64,000 nucleotides of DNA from Candidatus Mycoplasma haematohominis (GTDB taxonomy: Bacteria > Bacillota_I > Bacilli_A > Mycoplasmatales > Mycoplasmoidaceae), in NCBI RefSeq assembly GCF_902712995.1, contig NZ_CACTIB010000031.1:137552-201551 (forward strand). The letters run 5' to 3'. The stretch's first letter is position 1. Each line of letters begins with the position of its first letter. A model generated the notes under the pieces. The model had not been told where the DNA came from. It was given only the letters and a program-made list of their open reading frames with translations, and searched no databases. A program made the position numbers and the translations under genes. Below are positions 32,983-43,792 of the stretch, in pieces.

Positions 32983-33975
32983 TTAAGTGTCTTTTTTTCC
33001 AGTATCGGAGCAATATCTTCAGGCATCATCTATTTCGTTTTGTGATGAATTGCCGCTATTTTCATAAAAGTCTTTGCAAACTTTATTTAGAGCATTTTGC
33101 TCATCTACTTTACTATCTCAACCTTTAGTTATGTTTTTGAAACTATCGCTTAAAGGAAATTTACTTTTTTCGTTTAATTTATCTACTTTAAATCTATATC
33201 TATAAGATCATTCTCACCAATCTTGGCTGTAATTGTGGACTACGAATTTATTTTTATGACTGTCAGATATTTGGCTATTCTTTATAGTTTTTTTTGATTG
33301 AGCAAGAGTTAAATAAAAAATTTTTTTATTGGAATTATTAATTGGAAACTCTGATTCAGTTCCTGTTGAAATTATTTTTGATTCTGCCTCTCTATCTGGA
33401 TTTATCCCGTCAACTGAACAAATTAGTCAGAATTGATCTTTATGTTGTTGGTAGTAATTAGCGCTAATGTAACTTTTGTCGCAAAATTGGCTTGCATATA
33501 CGTCTCCTGATAAATCTCAGTTCTGTTCAGAATTGTATCCCCCAACAATACTTACATATTTATTAAAATTTTGATTTTCAAGAATGTATTTTCTTTTTTT
33601 GTAAGTCTCCTCTCATCAATCCTTGTTATCATCAAAAACTCCAACAAGCTTACTTTTGTATTGGTTTAGATAGTAATTTCTATAAACAATGTATTTACTA
33701 CTATATCTATCATTAATGGTTTTAGGTCTTGCTGTGTTGTTGTAAATTCTTGGATCGAAGCTTTTCTGAGATCCATTGTATGTAACAGTAGTGGTTCTAA
33801 CCCTTGAGATTTTCGTTTTTTCTATTGATAAATTATCTGAAGTTTCAAATTCTCTTTCTTCTTCTTGATTTCAAAAATATGCTTTTAAAAGTTCATGTCC
33901 TGCTACTCCTAATGCTGAATTTCCTAATATAGCTGAGAAAACTAGAGTAACCTTAGTTTCCGTCAGTATGGGCAT
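32983..33975 (-). CDS. Family C protein (330 aa) with shifted start codon
   Basis: The family start Met-Leu-Thr-Glu is Ile(ATA)-Leu-Thr-Glu here: the frame reads MPILTETKVTLVFSAILGN, so an ATG two codons upstream (at 33975) probably replaced the lost start. The rest is intact: GHELLKAYFW, SFDPRIYNNTARPKTI, ASQFCDKSY (ASQF in place of MNQF), FWLICSVDGINPDREAESKI, SEFPINNSNKKIFYLTL, FVVHNYSQDWWEWSYRYRF, LNKVCKDFYEN, DAWRYCSDTGKKDT. The frame holds many TGA codons, so it is invisible under the standard code. Confidence 0.83.
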
Positions 33976-34083
33976 AAATCCTGCTGCCTCAGTCACGTTT
34001 AAATTAGGAATATAAGTTTTTAAGTTTCAATAATTTATTTGCTATTTTTTTGATTATCTACGTGTTAGTTTTTTAGAAGCTAT

Positions 34084-35055
34084 TTATTGAGATGATTTGC
34101 CAATGTCAGAACAATATCTTCATGCATCATCTATTTCGTCTTGTGATGTTGTATCATTTTGTTCATAGAAATCTTTACATATTACATTCAAAGCTGTAGT
34201 TTTCTTTAATTCAGAATCTCATCCAGAACTAGCTTTTAAAAATTTACTGCTTAGAGGAAATTCGCTTTTTTCGTCTGCTTTATCTGCCAGAAATCTGTAT
34301 GTATAGGATCAATTTCATCATTCTGGACTATAGTCATAGACAACAAAATTATCTTTATTTTTGATTTCTTTATTAATTATTCCTGTTTTTTTAGCTTGGT
34401 TTAGTGTCAGATAAGTTATTGATTCTTCTAGCTCTGCTCCTTTTTTAAAGTTTGCTTTTGTTGCATTGGAAATTCCAAAGGAATCATCATTTTCCGGATT
34501 TTTTCCGTCGATAGTACACATTAATCAAAATTGATCTTTATGTTTTTGAAAATACGTCCTACTCGAATAAGCATTTTCGCAAAACTGATTCATATGTAGA
34601 TTTTTTGCTCACCAATAATTTTCGCTGTCGTATCCTCCAGTTATTTGTACATAAGGATTGAAATTTTGATTTTGAATAATGTATTTTCTTTGTTCGTAAG
34701 CTTCAATTCATCATTCTCGATTTGTGCTTTCTCAGGCTACTAAAGAATTGACATATTTTTGAAGATGATTTATGAAATAACCCTTATGACGTTTGTAATA
34801 TCTATCACCAATTACTGTATTAGGATTATTACTTTTTCTAAGATCGAAATTAGATGATTTAGTCGGAGAAACTGTTTGAGTTCTAGTCCTAGATGTTTTT
34901 ACTGATTTGAATATTTGATTTTCTGTAATTTCTACCACCTCTTCTGTTGGCGATCCAAAAAAATAGAACTTCAATAATTCATTTATTGAGACTACAAGAG
35001 CTGAATTACTTCCTGCAGCAGCGACTGTAAGCGTTATTTTCGTCTCGGTGAGCAT
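34084..35055 (-). CDS. Family C protein (323 aa), FDLRK subtype
   Basis: MLTETKITLTVAAAGSNSAL, then SINELLKFYFFG: the anchor end is of the INE type seen in later genes, while the middle SNFDLRKSN and IGDRYYKRHKG match the gene at 17536. Marks: HMNQFCENAY, FWLMCTIDGKNPEND, FVVYDYSPEWWNWSYTYRF, LNVICKDFYEQ, DAWRYCSDIGKSSQ. It looks like a bridge between early and late subtypes. Confidence 0.88.
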
Positions 35056-35158
35056 TAATTAGTTTAGAGACAAAAAGCATGTTTAACTGAAGTGTGAAAT
35101 ATTCTTTATGTGACTTAATTTGTTTGTATTTTTTTGGATGTTTACTATTTCAAAATTT

Positions 35159-36145
35159 TTAATTAGTTTCTTTTCCTAAAACAGAACAATATCTCCATGA
35201 ATCTTCAATTTCTTCTTTTGTGGGATTGTTAGCTTCATAGAACTCTTTACATGCTGTGTTGAGCGATTTGGCGTTATTTAGATTTTCATCTCATCCTTTT
35301 TCTATTTCAGTAAATTTTTTGCTTAATGGAAAAGCACTATTCTCTTCAGATTTATCTTTTTTTCATCTGTATTGATATGATCACTCTCACCATTCTGGTT
35401 TTCAGTCGTATACTACGTATTTATCTTTCTCTTTAACTTTTATGTTTTCAATATCAGATGTTTTTTTCTTAGCTTGAGCGAGCGTCATATAGATAATTTC
35501 TTTTTCTTGGGGTTTTTCGGTAGGAAATTTAGCTTTTTCAGCAAAAGAAATTCTTGAATCAGGATTTTTTTCATTTGGATTTTTCCCGTCTGTGGTACAG
35601 ACTAATCAAAATAGATCTTCATAATCTTTAAATTGATAAGAATTTCAAGTTAGTAGTTCGCAAAATTGATTCATGTACACGGGTTTATTTAGGTATCAAA
35701 CTGTTACTGTTGAATATCCTTTTTGAAATTGAACTTCTTTTGAGGAGAAATCTTGATTTTTAATCATGTACATTCTCTGTTCATAAACTGAGTCTCATCA
35801 ATTTTGATTCTGGTTTCAAACTACTACTTTATTTCTGTGTTGTGCTATGTGTTTTACTTGTGAAATAACATGGCTTTTGTAACCGCTGTAATCTATTGTT
35901 GATGGTTTATCTTGTCGTGATCTAGGATCAAAACTTCTTTTGCTTTCAGGATTAAAACTAACAGTTGAAATTTTTTTTCTCGAAGGAATTGTAGTTCCTA
36001 TGGAGCTGTTATCTAATGCAACTATTTCTTCGAATTCCTCTTTCTTTAATAGATACACCTTTAGGAATTCATTAATTGAAACTCCTAGAGTTGCATTTCC
36101 TCCGCCAGTAGCTATAGCTATCGTAATCTTGGATTCAGTAAGCAT
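35159..36145 (-). CDS. Family C protein (328 aa), INE subtype
   Basis: The family start MLTESKITIAIATGGGNATL is at 36145; an in-frame ATG at 36184 would add MDKCSRPPIIKGQ with a G6 tract in it, but relatives begin at 36145. Marks: SINEFLKVYLL, SFDPRSRQDKP, VYMNQFCELLTW, FWLVCTTDGKNPNEKN, AKFPTEKPQEKEIIYMTL, YVVYDWKPEWWEWSYQYRW, LNTACKEFYEAN, DSWRYCSVLGKETN. From here on the Cys-1 context changes from CDK-x-Y to other residues. Confidence 0.87.
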
Positions 36146-36260
36146 TTGACCCTTTATTATGGGGGGTCGACTGCATTTATCCAAGAAAGCAAATTTGATT
36201 TAAAGAATGTTTTTTATTTGAAATTTTTATTGGGTGAATAACAGATTATTTTTAGATTGT

Positions 36261-37223
36261 TTATTTTCCTTCTGCCGAACAATACCTTGAGGCGTCCTCT
36301 TGTTCATCTGCGGAACTACTTGCTTTTTCATAGAAATCTTTGCATACTTTATTTAGTGATTCCTTTTTCAACTTGCTATCTCAGTCTTTTTCTACTTTTT
36401 TAAATTTTTCACTTAAAGGATAGGCACTGCTTTCATCGGCTTTATCTTTTTGGAATCTATATTCGTAGGATCATTTTCATCATTCCTCGCTATAGTCATA
36501 GACTACATATTTATTTTTGTTTACAGAACTGAATTTTGCTTTATCTTCTTTTTTCTTTTTTGCTTGTTCTAAAGTCATGTAATCTATTGATTTTTCTTTT
36601 GGTGTTTTTTCCGGGGTTGGAAAGTTTGCTTTTTGCATTTGTGAAATCTTTTCACTTGATCTTCTTTCTCCCGGCTTTTTACCATCTACTGAACATATCA
36701 ACCATAATAAGTCTTCATATTTTTTGTATTTAAATCGCTGACCGTAAACATATTTACAAAATTGATTCATATAAATTTCTTGATTTAAATTTTGAATAGG
36801 CGCCTTAGAAAATCCTTTTTTGAACTTTACTCCTGCTGAAGAAATGTCTTGATTTTTCATTATGTAGCTTCTTATTTCGTATATTGAGTTTCATCATTCT
36901 TGTTCTTCGTGTCCATTTACTAATTTACTTGAGTTTGCCTGCAGTTGACTTGCCATAAATGTAGAATATTCCGACATCATGTTTCTTGGAGTAGTTGTAC
37001 TTTTTCTTGGATCAACATTGGTACTACTGCCTTTATAAGTTACTGCTTCAGTCTTTTTTCTAATGGGTGTTACATCGAAAGAACTACTATCTAATGTAGA
37101 TAATTCATCAGAATCTCTCGTCATAAATAGGTAGAGTTTTAAGAATTCATTGAAATAAATACCAATAGCTGAATTTCCACCTATAGCAGCAACGCTCAAT
37201 GTCATTTTTGTCTCTCTGAGCAT
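36261..37223 (-). CDS. Family C protein (320 aa), YFNE subtype
   Basis: MLRETKMTLSVAAIGGNSAI, GIYFNEFLKLYLFMTRDSDE, NVDPRKSTTTP. Marks: IYMNQFCKYVYG, LLWLICSVDGKKPGERR, ANFPTPEKTPKEKSIDYMTL, YVVYDYSEEWWKWSYEYRF, SAYPLSEKFK, LNKVCKDFYEK and EDASRYCSAEGK. The Trp before RYCS is Ser (TCA). A 7-copy 13-bp repeat lies about 100 bp upstream. Confidence 0.88.
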
Positions 37224-37321
37224 TGTTTTTGTATGAGAGTTCGCTTATATTGGGTAGTAAATATGAGTGTCTAAATTTGATTTATTAAATGTTTTCTTAG
37301 TAATTAAATAGGTTTGTTTTT

Positions 37322-37412
37322 TATTGTCTCTCAGTATTGTCTCTCAGTATTGTCTCTCAGTATTGTCTCTCAGTATTGTCTCTCAGTATTGTCTCTCAGT
37401 ATTGTCTCTCAG
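37322..37412. repeat. 13-bp tandem repeat, 7 copies
   Basis: Unit tattgtctctcag, seven perfect copies. It lies 99 bp upstream of the family C start at 37223 (minus strand). It sits inside a longer spacer whose flanks are conserved at 38690, 41020, 42340 and 43630. Some or all of these spacers contain arrays of the same 13-bp period but different unit sequence, which suggests a selected length or a shared origin. Confidence 0.92.
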
Positions 37413-37590
37413 TATGTTTCATGATTTTCAAAAACCTTGAAATAGTAGTTTTTGAATTTATTTTTGATTTTTTATATAGAGCTTTTATTGAAATTAGAAA
37501 TGATGTTGATAGTTGTTTTTTCGTTTTTAAAGTGTTAATTGGTAGAGGCAAACTTTGAAAAAAATAAATATTTTGAATGAATTAATTAGT

Positions 37591-38574
37591 TTATTTTCCT
37601 TCTGCAGAACAGTACCTTAAAGCATCTTCTTTTTCATCTGAGGAACTATTTTCTTTTTCATAGAAATTTTTACATATTGAATTTAAAGATTCTTGTTCCA
37701 ATGCACTATCTCATCCTTTTTTGGCCTTCTTAAATTCATTACTTAAGGGAAAAGCGCTGTTTTCATCAGCTTTGTCTTTTTGGAACCTATATTTGTACGA
37801 TCAGTTTCATCATGCTTCACTCCAGTCATAGACTACATATTTGTCTTTCTCGCTAACTTTTATATTTGCAATATCAGATGCTTTTTTCTTAGCTTGAGAA
37901 AGTGTCATATAAGTTATTGTTTTTTCATTTGATGAGTCATCTTCAGTAGGAAAAGTCGCTTTTTCTGAACTTGAAATTTTTTTATCATCATTGGTTTCTT
38001 CAGGATTCTTTCCATCTATTGAACAAATTAGTCAGAATAATTCTTTGTATTTGTCATATTTGGAGTAACTTCCATAAATTAGGTAACAGAATTGGTTCAT
38101 ATGTATTTCTGAATTTAGACTTCAAATGACAGACGAAGAAAAGCCCTCAACAAAATTTATTTTTTCAGTGAAAATATCTTGATTTTTCATTATGTAGAAT
38201 CTTTGTTTGTATATTGATCTTCATCACGCTTCTTCCTTTTTTCAATTAACTAATTTATCTCTGTGTTGTCTAATATGTTTCATTTGAAAGCTCGTATGAC
38301 TGTCATAAGTACTATCTGAAATTTTTTCTGAAGGAACGCTTGAGCTTTTCCTTGGATCAAAACTAGATTTACTAGATTCGTTATAAGTTACTGCTTTAAT
38401 TTTTTTTCTGACAGGTATTACACTTCTGAAATCTTCGTTGTCGAGAGTTATTACTTCATCAAATTCTTCATTTTTAAATAAATAGAGTCTTAAGAACTCA
38501 TTAATAGAAACACCAAGAGCTGAGTTTCCTCCTCCAGCTGCAACAGCTATTGTGATTTTGGTTTCTGTAAGCAT
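37591..38574 (-). CDS. Family C protein (327 aa), INE subtype
   Basis: MLTETKITIAVAAGGGNSAL, SINEFLRLYLFKNEEFDEVI, SFDPRKSSSVPSEKISDS. Marks: IHMNQFCYLIYG, LFWLICSIDGKNPEETN, ATFPTEDDSSNEKTITYMTL, YVVYDWSEAWWNWSYKYRF, LNSICKNFYEK, EDALRYCSAEGK (Leu in place of Trp). Its upstream spacer has the conserved flank but no 13-bp array, unlike its neighbours. Confidence 0.88.
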
Positions 38575-38888
38575 TATTTTTGGTTTGCTCCATTTATATG
38601 GGAAAGTAAATATGAGTTCTTAAATTTGATTTATCGCTGTTTTCTTAATATTTAGGAGGTTTGTTTTTTATTGCGTTTATGTTTTGAAACTAGGAGAAGA
38701 AATAGCAGTTTTTAGATTTATTTTTTGATTTTTATATAGGGATTTTTTGGAATTAGAAATGGAGTTAATAAGTGTTGTTTTTAGTTTAGATGATAAATAA
38801 ATCCTTTTATTACAGAAACTTTTTTATTTTTTTTCAAGAAAAAATTTTCTTTGTTACTTGTTTGTGCATAAGTGGGCGAAAACTAAAA
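38575..38888. other. Divergent spacer without 13-bp array
   Basis: About 314 bp between the family C gene at 38574 and the plus-strand gene at 38889. It shares with other spacers the stretch resembling ttttgatttttatataggga near 38725-38760, probably part of a family C promoter region. An upstream in-frame ATG at 38790 could extend the plus-strand gene, but the added Phe-rich stretch looks like untranslated leader. Confidence 0.45.
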
Positions 38889-39509
38889 ATGGAAATTACA
38901 AAAACAAAATTAGGAAAAGGAGCGATATCTCTTCTTGTTATTCCTCCAACTATTTACTTCTGTGTAAGGTTAGGAATGGCTAGTTCACAAACCTATAAAC
39001 CTTTCTCTCCTAACTCTGCCTCTAACTTCAAGACACCAACAGGATCTAATGAGAAACTTCCTGCGTTATTGAATAAATCAACTTCTGTCTATCAAAAATA
39101 CAAACATGTGATTCTGCAACCTATAGAAACAGGAAAAACTCCTAAAGATGAATATGATCAACTATTTCCTAAATGACAAGAGAAATGAAATTATTTGAAG
39201 ACAAAATTAGACGATAAATACAATGACTATCCAAATACATATTTGCATACTATAAGCAATCAAAAAGATAATGAAGCTACTCTTTTAGCTGGTTTATGTT
39301 GATATGCTTTTGCTTCTGATACTGCAACTATTGATGAGCAAAAACATTGAAAATTAACCCATTTAAGTAATCTTGGCTTTGTTACTGATAAATATCCTTC
39401 CGAAGACGAAGTTGACCATTTTTGGGATGTAATTTGAGATTTATGTTCTGACTGAGGAGATTATCAGCAACCAGTAAGTAAGCCAACTAGTTGAGGAAAA
39501 GTATTGTAA
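38889..39509 (+). CDS. Anchored protein with Trp/Cys tail, family E-like (206 aa)
   Basis: MEITKTKLGKGAISLLVIPP starts a hydrophobic segment ending in YFCVRLGMA. The body has LPALLNKSTSVYQKYKHVI, LAGLCWYAF, DEQKHWKLTHL and the distal HFWDVIWDLCSDWGDYQQP, which resembles the family E W-V-x-C-S end. The start at 38889 is chosen over 38790 by analogy with short anchors elsewhere. It is the only gene on the plus strand between 31 and 39 kb, inside the family C array. Classification is tentative. Confidence 0.65.
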
Positions 39510-39580
39510 AAAAGAGATATATGCCTATAATGCTGGTTTTAAGATTTTTATAACTATATAGGTGTTATTTAGTTCAATAG

Positions 39581-39883
39581 AAAATTAAAGCGAGAAAAAT
39601 AAATATTCCTATAGAAGAATTAGCTGATTTGATTTTTGATGTTTATTGCCCGAAGGAATTATTTGACAATGACAAGAACATCAAACAGAAATTTATTGAT
39701 TATTTCAATCAAAGAAATAAGACAACAATAGTTAATTATGAAGTAGTAAGGGTAATGATTTTGGAGATATTAGAGAAAGAGATTGTTCAATCAAAAAATA
39801 AGAAAATAAAGCTTTCTTTTTTTGATCCCTTGTTCAGAGACTTAAACGAATATGAGATTACTGCTAAAGAGTTTGAAGATTAG
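39581..39883 (+). CDS. Small conserved hypothetical, no ATG start
   Basis: The open frame reads KIKARKINIPIEELADLIFD, then VYCPKELFDND, KQKFIDYFNQRNK, VRVMILEILEKEI and KIKLSFFDPLFRDLNEYEI. The frame begins after a TAG at 39578 and holds no ATG; ATT (39584), ATA (39599) or TTG (39629) are the only possible starts. It aligns loosely with the broken minus-strand frame at 43793-44096 (LEKLAEIIF, FISYFD, FSKFEVLFENMDFYE). Both are likely remnants of one small family. Its stop is 2 bp from that of the convergent family C gene. Confidence 0.4.
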   Translation, partial: KIKARKINIPIEELADLIFDVYCPKELFDNDKNIKQKFIDYFNQRNKTTIVNYEVVRVMILEILEKEIVQSKNKKIKLSFFDPLFRDLNEYEITAKEFED

Positions 39884-39885
39884 CT

Positions 39886-40872
39886 TTATTTTCCTTCCGC
39901 AGAACAATACCTTAAGGCGTCCTCTTGTTCATCTGCGGAAATACTTGATTTTTCATAGAAATCTTTGCATACTTTATTTAGTGATTGGTTATTTAATTTA
40001 TCATCTCAGTCTTTTTCAACTTTTTTAAACTGTTCACTTAAAGGATAAGCGCTGCTTTCATCTGCTTGATCTTTTTGGAATCTATATTGGTAGGATCATT
40101 TCCATCATTCTTCGCTATAGTCATAGACTATATATTTCTCTTTCTCGCTAACTTTTATATTTTTAATATCAGATTCTTTTTTCTTAGCTTGTGAAAGTGT
40201 CATGTAAGTTATTGTTTTTTTATTTGTCGTTTCGCCCGGGGTTGGAAAAGTGGCTTGTTCTGTTTCTGAAATTCTTTTGTTTTCTTCTTGTTCTTCTGGA
40301 TTTTTGCCATTTATTGAACATATCAATCAGAATAAGTCTTTGTATCTGTTGTATTGTCGAGAGTTGCCATATATGAAATGGCAAAACTGATTCATATAAA
40401 TAGCCCTCGAATTTAAACTAGGTATATAGGTAGCACTGAAACCATAAGCAAACTCTATTCCCTCTATATTGATGTCTTGATTTTTCATAATGTAAATCCT
40501 TTGATCGTATATTGATTTTCATCACGCTTCTTCTTCTCTTCCGTTGACTAATTTATCTTTGTGGTTAGAAATATGACCCATTTGTCATGGAGTATGACTT
40601 TTAAAAGTGCTGCTTGAAATCTTCTCTGATGGTGTAGTTTTGCTTTTTCTTGGATCAATACTAGATTTACTGCCATTTGTATAAGTAACTGTTTCAACCC
40701 TTTTTCTTGTAGGCATTATGCTTTTGAAAGTGTCGCTATCTAATGTAGATAATTCATCAGAATCCCCTGTCATAAATAAGTAGAGCCTTAAGAACTCATT
40801 GAAATAAATACCAAGAGCTGAATTGCCACCGACAGCGGCAACACTTAATGTAATCTTCGTTTCCTTTAGCAC
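39886..40872 (-). CDS. Family C protein (328 aa), YFNE subtype
   Basis: MLKETKITLSVAAVGGNSAL, GIYFNEFLRLYLFMTGDSDE, SIDPRKSKTTPSEKISSS. Marks: IYMNQFCHFIYG, LFWLICSINGKNPEEQEENK, ATFPTPGETTNKKTITYMTL, YIVYDYSEEWWKWSYQYRF, SAYPLSEQFK, LNKVCKDFYEK, EDALRYCSAEGK. It is close to the genes at 41179 and 42490 throughout. Confidence 0.88.
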
Positions 40873-40959
40873 GTATTTATATTGAGGAATAAATATGAGT
40901 TCTTAGATTGAACTTGTCAGTTGTTTTCTTATTAATTAAAGAGGTTTGTTTGATGTTGT

Positions 40960-41011
40960 GTCTCAATACCTTGTCTCAATACCTTGTCTCAATACCTTGT
41001 CTCAATACCTT
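40960..41011. repeat. 13-bp tandem repeat, 4 copies
   Basis: Unit gtctcaatacctt, four perfect copies, 87 bp upstream of the family C start at 40872. Same period and position as the arrays at 37322, 42241 and 43542, with a different unit. Confidence 0.92.
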
Positions 41012-41178
41012 TCATAGTTTTTGAAAAATCTCAGATGGTAGTTTTTGAATTTATTTTCGATTTTTTATATAGAGCTTTTATTGAAATTAGAAATGATGTT
41101 GATAGGTTTTTTTAGTCTTTAAAGCACTAACTGAGAAGAGCAAACTTTGATAAAAATAAATATTTTGGGCGAATTAAT

Positions 41179-42159
41179 TTATTGTTTTTCTGCAGAACAA
41201 TATCTTGAGGCGTCTTCTTTTTCGTCATTAGAACTATTTGTGTTTTCGTAGAAATCTTTGCATACTTTATTTAGTGATCCGTCTCCTAATTGATCATCTC
41301 AGCCTTTCTGTACTTTTCTAAATTTTTCACTTAAAGGATAAGCACTTTCTTCATCTTTCTGATCTTTTTGCCATACATATTCGTAGGATCATTTCCATCA
41401 TTCTTCGCTATAGTCGTAGACTACGTATTTACTTTTGTTTATAGATCCGAATTTATTTTTATCTGTTGCTTTCTTTTTGGCTTGATCTAGAGTCATGTAA
41501 TTTATCTGTTTCATTTGGCTGTTTTTAATTGGAAAATTTGCTGTTTGCATTTGCGAAATCCTTTCACTTGAATTCTTTTCTTCAGGATTAACTCCATCTA
41601 TTGAACAGATTAATCAGAATAGATCTTTATATTTTTTGTATTGGTAATTACTTCCATAGATTAAATAGCAAAATTGATTCATATAAATAGCTCTCGAATT
41701 TAAATCAGGTATATAGGTAGCGCTGAAACCATAAACAAACTCTATTTTCTCTATATTGATGTCTTGATTTTTCATAATGTAAGTTCTTTGTTTGTATATT
41801 GATTTCCATCAATTGTCATTCTTTCTCCCGTCAACTAATTTATTTTTGTGACTTGAAATATGTCACATTTGTCCTCTTGTATGACTTTGATAAGTGCTAT
41901 CTGAAATTTTTCATTGAGGATCACTGCTACTTTTTCTTGGATCAGAGCTATTTTTGGTAGACGATTTGTAGATTACTTTTTCAACTTTTTTTCTGGCAGT
42001 TTTTACAATTTTGAAAGCATCATTGTTTGATGTAGATAATTCATCAGAATCGCCCGTCATAAATAAGTAGAGTCTTAAGAATTCATTGAAATAAATACCA
42101 ATAGCTGAATTTCCACCTATAGCAGCAACGCTCAATGTAATCTTCGTTTCCTTGAGCAC
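41179..42159 (-). CDS. Family C protein (326 aa), YFNE subtype
   Basis: MLKETKITLSVAAIGGNSAI, GIYFNEFLRLYLFMTGDSDE, SSDPRKSSSDPQWKISDS. Marks: IYMNQFCYLIYG, LFWLICSIDGVNPEEKNSSE, ANFPIKNSQMKQINYMTL, YVVYDYSEEWWKWSYEYVW, SAYPLSEKFR, LNKVCKDFYEN, EDASRYCSAEKQ (Ser in place of Trp). The middle part FAVYGFSATYIP-like region (FVYGFSATYIPDLNSRAIYM) is shared with the gene at 39886. Confidence 0.87.
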
Positions 42160-42240
42160 GTATTTATATTGAGGAATAAATATGAGTTCTTAAGTTGAAT
42201 TTGTCAGTTGTTTCTTTGTTAATTAAAAGATTGATGTTGT

Positions 42241-42318
42241 GTTTCAATACGTTGTTTCAATACGTTGTTTCAATACGTTGTTTCAATACGTTGTTTCAAT
42301 ACGTTGTTTCAATACGTT
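42241..42318. repeat. 13-bp tandem repeat, 6 copies
   Basis: Unit gtttcaatacgtt, six perfect copies, 81 bp upstream of the family C start at 42159. The unit differs from the 40960 array at two positions. Confidence 0.92.
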
Positions 42319-42489
42319 TCATTGATTGTGAAAATCCTAAATGGTAGTTTTTGAATTTATTTCCGCTTTTTTATATAGAGATTTTTTTGAAATTAGAAAT
42401 GGTGTAGATAGTTATTTTTTTTGATCTTAAAGTGGCAATTAAATAGGTAAACTTTGGCAAAAAACAAATATTTTGGTAGATATATCAGT

Positions 42490-43446
42490 TTATTTTCCGT
42501 CTGCAGAACAATATCTTGCAGCGTCCTCTTTTTCATTTTGATCTTTATTGTCTTTTTCATAGAAATCTTTGCACGCTCTATTTAGTGATTGGTTTTGTAA
42601 TTTATCATCTCAGCCTTCCTGTACTTTTTTAAACTGTTCACTTAAAGGATAAGCGCTGCTTTCATCGGCTTGATCTTTTTGGAATCTATATTTGTAGGAT
42701 CATTTTCATCATTCCTCGCTATAGTCATAGACTACATATTTATTTGTCTGAATATTTTTAAATTTACTTTTATCTGCTTGTTTCTTTTTTGCTTGTTCTA
42801 GAGTCATGTAAGTTATCGATTGCGTTTGTTCGTTTTCAGTAGGAAAAGTTGCCTTTTCCATTTTTGAAATTTTTCCATTTGAACCTTTTTCATTCGGATC
42901 TTTACCATCTATTGAACACATCAACCAGAATAAGTCTTTGTATTCTCTGTATTTAGATGCATTACTTGAGACATATTTACAAAATTGATTTATATGAATT
43001 GCTTTACTTAAACTTCGAATAGGCTCCTTAGAAAATCCTTTTTTAAACCGTACTTTTTTTGCAGCGATGTCTTGATTTTTCATTATGTAGATTCTTATTT
43101 CGTATATTGAATCTCATCATGCTTGTTCGTCTTGTGCATACGCTAATTTATTTGAATATCTCTTAGGTTCACCCATCATAAATGCAGAATATGGCGACAT
43201 CGTTTGTGTTGTAGCAGTTGTACTTTTTCTTGGATCAACATTGGTACTATTGCCTTTATAAGCTACTGTTTCAGTCTTTTTTCTAATGGGCGTTACATTG
43301 AAAGAACTACTATCTAATGTAGATAATTCATCAGAATCACCCGTCATAAATAAGTAGAGTCTTAAGAACTCATTGAAATAAATACCAATAGCTGAATTTC
43401 CGCCTATAGCAGCAACGCTCAATGTCATTTTTGTCTCTCTGAGCAT
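42490..43446 (-). CDS. Family C protein (318 aa), YFNE subtype
   Basis: MLRETKMTLSVAAIGGNSAI, GIYFNEFLRLYLFMTGDSDE, NVDPRKSTTAT: its first 60 codons nearly equal those of the gene at 36261. Marks: IHINQFCKYVSS, LFWLMCSIDGKDPNEKGS, ATFPTENEQTQSITYMTL, YVVYDYSEEWWKWSYKYRF, LNRACKDFYEK, EDAARYCSADGK (Ala in place of Trp). It is the shortest family C member. Confidence 0.88.
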
Positions 43447-43541
43447 TGTTTTGGTATGAGTGTGTACTTATATTGAGTAATAAATATGAGGGCTTAAATT
43501 TGATTTATTAGATGTTTTCTTAGTAATTAAATAGGTTTGTT

Positions 43542-43619
43542 TATTGTGTCTCAGTATTGTGTCTCAGTATTGTGTCTCAGTATTGTGTCTCAGTATTGTG
43601 TCTCAGTATTGTGTCTCAG
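43542..43619. repeat. 13-bp tandem repeat, 6 copies
   Basis: Unit tattgtgtctcag, six perfect copies, 96 bp upstream of the start at 43446. It differs by one base from the unit of the 37322 array, which serves the most similar gene (36261). Confidence 0.92.
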
Positions 43620-43792
43620 TATATTTCACGACTCTCAAAAATTTGAAATAGTAGTTTTTGAATTTATTTTCGATTTTTTATGTAGGACTTTTATCGAAAT
43701 TAGAAATGATGTTGATAGTTATTTTTTTGTTTTTTAAAGTGTCAATATAGCTAGGTTTATCTAATATTTCTGGTTAACTTGCTTATATAAAA

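Noticed and set aside
37337..37558. Plus-strand frame of repeating SLSIVSQYCL residues over the 13-bp array
   Set aside because: It is the translation of the tandem repeat; no start context, and the similar frame at 43537 is likewise only repeat.
39581..39883. HU/IHF-like DNA-binding protein
   Set aside because: A stretch KIKLSFFDPLF loosely recalls the HU GFG-x-F strand, but the basic arm and spacing are missing.
37322..43619. CRISPR array
   Set aside because: Repeats are only 13 bp and directly adjacent with no spacers, and no cas gene is present.
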